Of a stretch of 64,000 nt of DNA, positions 57,557 through 64,000 are shown one piece after another. The stretch's first letter is position 1. Each line of letters begins with the position of its first letter. The notes below the pieces were generated by a model, which saw nothing but the letters and a program-made list of their open reading frames with translations, searched no databases and was not told the DNA's origin. The position numbers were made by a program, and so were the translations under genes. This stretch comes from Neocallimastix lanati (nom. inval.) (taxonomy: Eukaryota > Neocallimastigomycota > Neocallimastigomycetes > Neocallimastigales > Neocallimastigaceae): contig JACVTC010000040.1 in the NCBI GenBank assembly GCA_016946835.1, positions 1,037,501 through 1,101,500 of the forward strand. The letters are read 5' to 3'.

Positions 57557-59190
57557 AGTGAACACCACACTATCTATTTTAAAAAATTTAGTGGACACCA
57601 CACTATCTATTTTAAAGATATTACTTCTAGGTTTTATTTCTTTTTTTTTTTTTTTTTGTTAGGAAGGGAAAAATTCCCTCATAGTATAACTTAACCGAAA
57701 TACATAGTATTTTCGAGCTTTTTTATTTTTTTTTTTTTTTTATTTTTTAAATTTTTTTATTTTTAATTTCAAATGTACTTTTCACCTACATGTATTTTTT
57801 AAAATAAAATTAATAAAGTTTTGAAAGTGTGTTCTCTTCCCTGTCTAAAAAAAAAAAATTTTATTTTTAATTTCAAATGTACTTTTCACCTACATGTATT
57901 TTTTATAATAAAATTAATAAAGTTTTGGAAGTGTATTCTCTTCCCTGTCTAAAAAAAAAATTTTATTTTTAATTTCAAATGTACTTTTCACCTATATGTA
58001 TTTTTTAAAATAAAATTTAATAAAGTTTTGGAAGTGTGTTCTCTTCCCTGTCTAAAAAAAAAATTTTTTTATTTTTAATTTCAAATGTACTTTTCACCTA
58101 CATGTATTTTTTATAATAAAATTAATAAAGTTTTGGAAGTGTATTCTCTTCCCTGTCTAAAAAAAAAATTTTATTTTTAATTTCAAATGTACTTTTCACC
58201 TATATGTATTTTTTATAATAAAATTAATAAAGTTTTGGAAGTGTATTCTCTTCCCTGTCTATAAAAAAAAATTTTTATTTTTAATTTCAAATGTACTTTT
58301 CACCTATATGTATTTTTTATAATAAAATTAATAAAGTTTTGGAAGTGTGTTCTCTTCCCTGTCTAAAAAAAAAATTTTTTATTTTTAATTTCAAATGTAC
58401 TTTTCACCTACATGTATTTTTTATAATAAAATTAATAAAGTTTTGGAAGTGTGTTCTCTTCCCTGTCTAAAAAAAAAAAAAAAAAAAAAAAATTAGTGAA
58501 CACCACACTATCTATTTTAAAGATGTGACTTCTAGGTTTTATTTCTTTTATTTCTTTTTTATTTGTTAGGAAGGGAAAAATTCCCTCATAGTATAACTTA
58601 ACCGAAATACATAGTATTTTCGAGCTTTTTTATTTTTTTTTTTTTTTATTTTTTAAATTTTTTTATTTTTAATTTCAAATGTACTTTTCACCTACATGTA
58701 TTTTTTATAATAAAATTAATAAAGTTTTGGAAGTGTATTCTCTTCCCTGTCTAAAAAAAAAAAAAAAAAAAAAAAAATTTAGTGAACACCACACTATCTA
58801 TTTTAAAAAATTTAGTGGACACCACACTATCTATTTTAAAGATATTACTTCTAGGTTTTATTTCTTTTATTTCTTTTTTATTTGTTAGGAAGGGAAAAAT
58901 TCCCGCATAGTACAACTTAACCGAAATACATAGTATTTTCGAGCTTTTTTATTTTTTATTTTTTTTATTTTTTAAATTTTTTTTATTTTTAATTTCAAAT
59001 GTACTTTTCACCTACATGTATTTTTTATAATAAAATTAATAAAGTTTTGGAAGTGTATTCTCTTCCCTGTCTAAAAAAAAAAATTTTTATTTTTAATTTC
59101 AAATGTACTTTTCACCTATATGTATTTTTTATAATAAAATTAATAAAGTTTTGGAAGTGTGTTCTCTTCCCTGTCTATAAAAAAAAAAAA
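57125..59190 (+). repeat. Tandem array of poly(A)-ended retroposon 3' tails
   Basis: Long units start at (A)TTTAGTG(G/A)ACACCACACTATC and run through GTTAGGAAGGGAAAAATTCC, AACTTAACCGAAATACATAG and AATTTCAAATGTACTTTTCACC to AATAAAGTTTTGGAAGTGTG, TTCTCTTCCCTGTCT and poly(A). They lie near 57125, 57255, 57555, 58495 and 58780. Short units of about 100-110 bp begin at TTTTATTTTTAATTTCAAAT and end at the same GTCT-poly(A); about six are consecutive at 57858-58470, and one follows at 59080. Some long units end early in CCGAAATACAT-poly(A). Each unit carries its own polyadenylation word and A-tail. Confidence 0.88.
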
Positions 59191-60130
59191 AAAAAAATAT
59201 ATATTTTAATATTTTGTAAAAAAAATAATCCCCAATGAAGTGGACTGTTTTTCCAGGTCCATGGAGGGTTGATGGAAAAAGGAATAACCTATATCAGGTG
59301 TACTAATTACAGCTTTCTGTGATTCTGATGTTAATCGATGGTTATCCTTTATAAAGTGGCTTCTAGTACGAAGAGTGAAATTTGGAATACAGGAAGACTG
59401 TAGAAAGTGAACCTGATGTTTTATATTGTTTTAAACTGAATATGTAGTAACATTGGAGTTGTATAATTAATAATATCATGTAGTTTCTACATATTATCAT
59501 TGTAATGAATCTATTGTATTTTTACTTTTTTTTTTTTTTTACTTTAGCATTATTTTGTATATGTATTTTTCTATAGTATTATATATACTTTCATGTAGCT
59601 ATTGTAAAATGGAATTGTAGGAGATTGATTCACTCCAAAGCTTGTGCTTAAAATATTATTTAACGGATAGGAATCTTTTTTATAGTATTTCTCTACTAAA
59701 TTATTTTTTTTTAAATATACTTTTAGCTTATTTATGATTATTCAACAGAATTTATTACATTTTAAAGAGCTTTATTAATTGAAAGAATTACAATCATATA
59801 AAAGATAAAAAGAAACCATTATTCATTTTAACAGTTTGTATTAGTTTTATATTAATAATTTACTAACCCTAGTGATAAATTATAAATATTATATCAGCAA
59901 TACCGGATTAAATCAATTATTTACAAATCAACAAGAACGATATTTTTCAATCTTTCATATATTCAACACCAACAATTTTTTTATACTATTTAAAGGGAGT
60001 TTACTTTCTCTTTTTTTATTTTTATTTTATTTTATATATTAGAAAAAAAATATATATATATATATTTTCTATTTTTATTATTATTATTATCTTTATTTTA
60101 TACTTCTTTTATTTTTTAGGTTTTCTTGAA
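59191..60130. other. Spacer with higher-GC segment before the LINE
   Basis: 59230-59420 is richer in G and C (AATGAAGTGGACTG, TCCATGGAGGGTTGATGG) but has no long open frame. It could be the leader of the LINE or a piece of another element. 59700-60130 is AT-rich, with poly(T) near 59526-59541 and (TA)n near 60050-60065. Confidence 0.5.
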
Positions 60131-63100
60131 ATGGATAATACTTATTCAAATTCAGCAATTATACCTGTTTTGCGACGAGGCCTTCGAAGATTCGATATTC
60201 TGAATAAAGATTTCATTCTTATTTTTATTCATGATCTTCAATCATGGTCTGTCATTAAACTTTGGGAATTTCTTAGTAAACATATTTCCAATTGCAATGA
60301 AATAGTTCATGGAATTATAAAAAAAAAAAAAACACACACACCTAATATGGAAAATTACTTCATTTTAAGGATTAACTATGATAAACCCACTTATTATCTA
60401 AATAGTTTACTTCTTCTTACTCGAGGCCTTCCTATCTGTATAAAATTAATTGGATCATAACCAACGAAATTCGAACTTTCAGTTATGTTAAGAAATTCAA
60501 CAATAAATTTTCTTCTTTTGAAACTAAATCTATGGTAAAAGATTTTCTTTATAGAAGCATTTACTCACCGTCTACTCAATTCTTCAATCTTTGTGTCAGT
60601 TGGAACATTAATGGATGGAATGCTGAAAAAACATGATGGTATAAGATACTTTAATGAAATTTTTAAACCTATCTGTATTTGCTTTCAAGAGGTCGGTAAT
60701 AGCCTATACCTTAATGGACTTTTAAATAATTACCCATTTCTTTGTCACTATAATACAATTTTACGAAAAATTGATCCAAATATACTTAGTATGAGAGGTC
60801 TTAGTATAAGTGTACATCGTTCTTGTTCATTTTCTCCTGATCTTTTTGAATATAAGTTTATCATTTCTGTTAACATAACTTTTTTTGGGGGGAACTAAAT
60901 GAACTATTGGTAATATTTATGTTCCTACAGTCACTCATAGGGAAGAAAGAATGATGGCCTTTTCAGAAATTACAAATTGGTTAAAGAAACGTACTAATTC
61001 ACCTTCTATTCTTGTGGGTGACTTTAATATGTCTAAATCCCAATTAGAAAGTTTACTTAATAAATCATCTCATCAATGGTTTGCGAAAAACTTAACGAGT
61101 CTTGATTTCACATGGGCTCGGGATTGTAAATCGTCTTGTATTGATCATGTTTAATTTAATTGTAAAATGAAGGAATACATTAATAAGGTATCTGTTTGTA
61201 GTACATTTAATGATATTTCTGATGACTTCCCTCTTATCCTTTCCTGTAAGAAAGATGACTCTGAAGGTTCTCGTGCTCCTTCTCCATCTAGAAGATTCAA
61301 GTAGTCCCAACGCATGTGTAATGAAAAGCATAATGTAATATTCTCAAGTAACTACTTCTCAGTTCTTCTTAATGAATTTGATAATAATAAAGAATTAAGT
61401 TCTAATGAAATGGTCAATAAAATTATAGAAACGGTTAATAAAGTTGGAGATAAAGTTCATGCTAGAGTTCCTTGTAATCTTAAGGGCTCAGCTTTCTACT
61501 GCCCTTATTACATCAAGAAGCTTTCTCATGAAAAGCATGTTGCATTTTATGGTATCAAAAATTTTTCTTTCGATGATAATCTTGAAAACCTTGATGAATT
61601 TTTTAATTTGCTTCGTGAATATAAAAATTTATGTAATAATAAAGTCAGGTTCATTATGTTTTCTATTAAATCAAAACAATTTCATCAATCGAAAGAAAGA
61701 ATCTGCATGTAATGATTTTCGTAACAAAAAAAGCTAGGAATGCTTGGTTAAAATTAAAGAAGCTATCTCACCCTATGTACTCTAATTCTATTTCGTCAAG
61801 CGTTTTAAAGGACAAGCAGGGTAACTTTGTATTTTCTCATTCGGATCAATTAAATCGATTTGCTGAACATTACAGTGAACTAGCTTCTGATGTTATTCAA
61901 CATAGTCTGGATAATGAATACTGGGAAAATTTATTTGGAATTGATCCTAATAATAATCCTACTTGGGATATTAATGATCCCATCACTATGGAAGAAATTC
62001 AAAACACTGTGCCTGATATGTAAAATAATAAAGCTCCTGGCCCCGATGGTATTCCGATTGAATTTTTTTAAAACCTTCTTTAGTAAATCTGATTTATCCG
62101 ATAATCAAGTTGAACCTTCAGATGTTCACTACTCTGATTGTGCTAATTGTTTACTTTCATTATTTGACAAAATCTGGGATGGTGATTTCCCTGAAGAGTG
62201 GAATTCGGCTTCTATAATATTAATTCCAAAAAAAAAGGAGATCTTTCAGATTGCAATAATTATCGAGGTATTTCTCTTATTAATGTTGGCTTAAAAATTA
62301 TTTCAAAGATTGTTACTAATAGAATTGCTAAATATGCCCTTGAACATAAATTTGTTAGACCTGAGCAATTTGGATTTAGAAATAAAGAAGAATGCATAAG
62401 TTTATATATTTCAATTAGAGAGATATATCAAAGAAGAAAAATTTCAAGGAAATTTTACTTATCTTGCTTTTCTCGATCTTAAAAAAGCCTATGATTCAGT
62501 ACTTATCTTTAATATTTTGACCAAATTATATAACTTAGGAATTATTAATAGAGGTCTTTATTGGAGTTATGGATTTAAATCTTGCAATTCTTCTGTTAGT
62601 CTCTATGATATTACTCGTGAATTGAGAATACCTCCTCTTTCAGCTATCTGTGCTATATCTCAATTACGATACTTTAGAAAATGGAAAAATTCATCATGTA
62701 TTATTTAATCATCTCACTAATAATATTCCTACGATGTCACATTACTCATGGACTAAAGAATCAAGGACTTTGGATAAGAAATTAAATGGTAAAAAGACCA
62801 AGTGAAATAAACAAAGTTTTATTGGGAAAGAGATGTCTTCAAACCCTCAAAAGCTAAAAAAAAAAAAGCAATCATATACAAGGAGAATGATTTTGAATTT
62901 GTTTCAGAAATCAAAAACTTAACATTTCAATATCCAAAGTATCAGTTGGGATTCTTTTGGATTTCTCGAATTAGGTGTGGTTTTAAATTTGACATTAGTA
63001 TTTCCATTAAAAGAAAATTAGTATCAGAAGATTGCTCTAATTGTTGCCCTTGTTGTGGTGTTAGTGTACCTAGCTTTTCTCCCTGGATCTTTGCCTGTAA

Positions 63101-63760
63101 AGTATTGGAAAATTACAGAAATAAATCTTTACCTTTTCTAGATGATTTCTTTTTGAAGTTTGCAATGATAATTGAACAAAAAATCTTTGGATGTTTTTGT
63201 AGATTCAGAAAAGGATTATGATAATAATATTTATTATATATTGAGTGCTCTTCTTGGCGGGCGTTCAATATATTCAAAAATTAAAGTTAATGATGGGGAA
63301 CAAAGACAATTAGTTGGCAATAATTTTAAACAAAGTTCAAACTTCGTCAACTGTTCCGTATTTTGTGGGGATTGCGGAATTTCTAACAAATGTAATACCA
63401 TTAATTTGTCGATCTTTTAGATTGATGATGAAATGATATTCCGTTGAATCTACCGTTACCAAGAGCGTCGACGTCGAAATGATAAGGCATGGATTTTCAC
63501 CTCCAAATATAGATTCGATTGATAACACTAATACTGAAATTATTACTCGCAATAATGGACATGGTGTTATTATCGAGGAATGAGAAAAGTTAAACTATTG
63601 CTTCTAACGCACTTTTATAATTTTATAATATATAATATTTTATTTCATGTATTTTATTTGTTATTGTTTTCATTTAAATCATGTAATTTTATTATTATTA
63701 TTATAAATTAAATAAAGTATTTTCTTAGTCTAAAAAAGAAAAAAAAAAAAAAAAAAAAAA
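60131..63760 (+). pseudogene. Decayed LINE (non-LTR retrotransposon) with endonuclease and RT
   Basis: Starts Met-Asp-Asn-Thr-Tyr (60131, 109 codons), then frameshifts. An apurinic-type endonuclease follows: Ser-Trp-Asn-Ile-Asn-Gly-Trp near 60598, Cys-Phe-Gln-Glu-Val near 60683, Val-Gly-Asp-Phe-Asn-Met near 61015, and a C-terminal Ser-Cys-Ile-Asp-His near 61135. Reverse transcriptase: Ala-Pro-Gly-Pro-Asp-Gly-Ile-Pro near 62033, Tyr-Arg-Gly-Ile-Ser-Leu-Ile near 62260, Phe-Leu-Asp-Leu-Lys-Lys-Ala-Tyr-Asp near 62470. The catalytic Tyr-Ala-Asp-Asp block is missing. The 3' part has Phe-Trp-Ile-Ser-Arg-Ile and a Cys-Cys-Pro-Cys-Cys zinc-like cluster (63040-63056). At least ten stops or shifts make it dead. 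The tail ends AATAAAGTATTTTCTTAGTC then poly(A) at 63732-63761, similar to the array at 57.1-59.2 kb. Confidence 0.85.
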
Positions 63761-63763
63761 AAA

Positions 63764-64000
63764 GTAAAATAATAAAATTATAATAACAACATTTTAATTC
63801 TAAAAATATATTTTTAAAATAATAAAATTATAATAACAACATTTTAATTCTAAAAATATATTTTTAAAATAATAAAATTATAATAACAACATTTTAATTC
63901 TAAAAATATATTTTTAAAATAATAAAATTATAATAACAACATTTTAATTCTAAAAATATATTTTTAAAAAATAATAAAATTATAATAACAACATTTTAAT
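63764..64000. repeat. 50-bp tandem repeat at window end
   Basis: Nearly five identical copies of a 50-bp unit containing AATAATAAAATTATAATAAC and AACATTTTAATTCTAAAAAT. It starts right after the LINE poly(A) tail and runs off the window. Confidence 0.92.

Noticed and set aside
57503-59238. Repeated 63-79 codon frames in the tail array
   Set aside because: They recur only because the array units recur; they cover 3'-tail sequence with poly(A) and carry no domain.
59225-59420. Possible structural RNA gene (higher-GC segment before the LINE)
   Set aside because: I could not fold it into a tRNA or find conserved rRNA or snRNA boxes by eye; left as unassigned spacer.
1-64000. tRNA or rRNA genes
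   Set aside because: No cloverleaf or conserved rRNA stretch was recognised on either strand; the tRNA-Lys-like words at 26058 and 27528 are short primer-binding sites, not genes.

Overview
The window is extremely AT-rich eukaryotic DNA. It has long homopolymer and microsatellite runs, spliced genes with short GT-AG introns, Asn-rich low-complexity coding and dense retrotransposon debris. The only clear housekeeping gene is a fungal-type serine palmitoyltransferase subunit 2. Composition, intron structure and element types fit an early-diverging fungus, most like the anaerobic gut fungi (Neocallimastigomycota). That assignment is inferred from composition, not from a marker gene.

Layout. 1-5.5 kb holds two decayed Ty1/copia elements in opposite orientation. 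A solo LTR (5516-6358) separates them from a third copia element (6.36-18.0 kb). That third element is split by a complete, apparently intact Ty3/gypsy chromovirus (9058-16373) with two 772-bp LTRs and a 5-bp target duplication. 19.5-20.3 kb is another copia fragment. 21.2-27.4 kb is one Mutator-like (MULE) element with related ends and a near-perfect 9-bp target duplication. It holds a decayed transposase, a gypsy RNase H piece, a long 38-bp tandem array, a 1.25-kb non-coding LTR element of TRIM type, and a fragment of a CRESS-DNA (circovirus-like) replication protein. 27.4-32.3 kb is copia and gypsy wreckage. 32.3-35.8 kb is empty.

35,785-38,878 is the eight-exon serine palmitoyltransferase gene, with a roughly 370-bp (TAAAA)n run in one intron. 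41.3-44.8 kb is a broken gypsy element. 47.1-48.4 kb holds nested MULE-derived miniature elements. 49.35-54.4 kb holds two MULE transposase copies arranged head to head as a palindrome with 1.35-kb arms. 54,960-56,628 is a secreted-protein gene whose middle is a tandem duplication of one 27-nt exon plus its intron. 57.1-59.2 kb is a tandem array of poly(A)-ended retrotransposon 3' tails. 60.1-63.75 kb is a decayed LINE with endonuclease and reverse transcriptase, followed by a 50-bp tandem repeat.

The two host genes are independent of each other. Everything else is layered mobile DNA, and several insertions can be ordered in time because the interrupted sequence resumes exactly. The most unusual observations are the MULE carrying a CRESS-DNA Rep fragment, copia-type elements whose primer-binding sites match the anticodon arm of tRNA-Lys(CUU), the micro-exon tandem duplication, and the tail-on-tail retroposon array.
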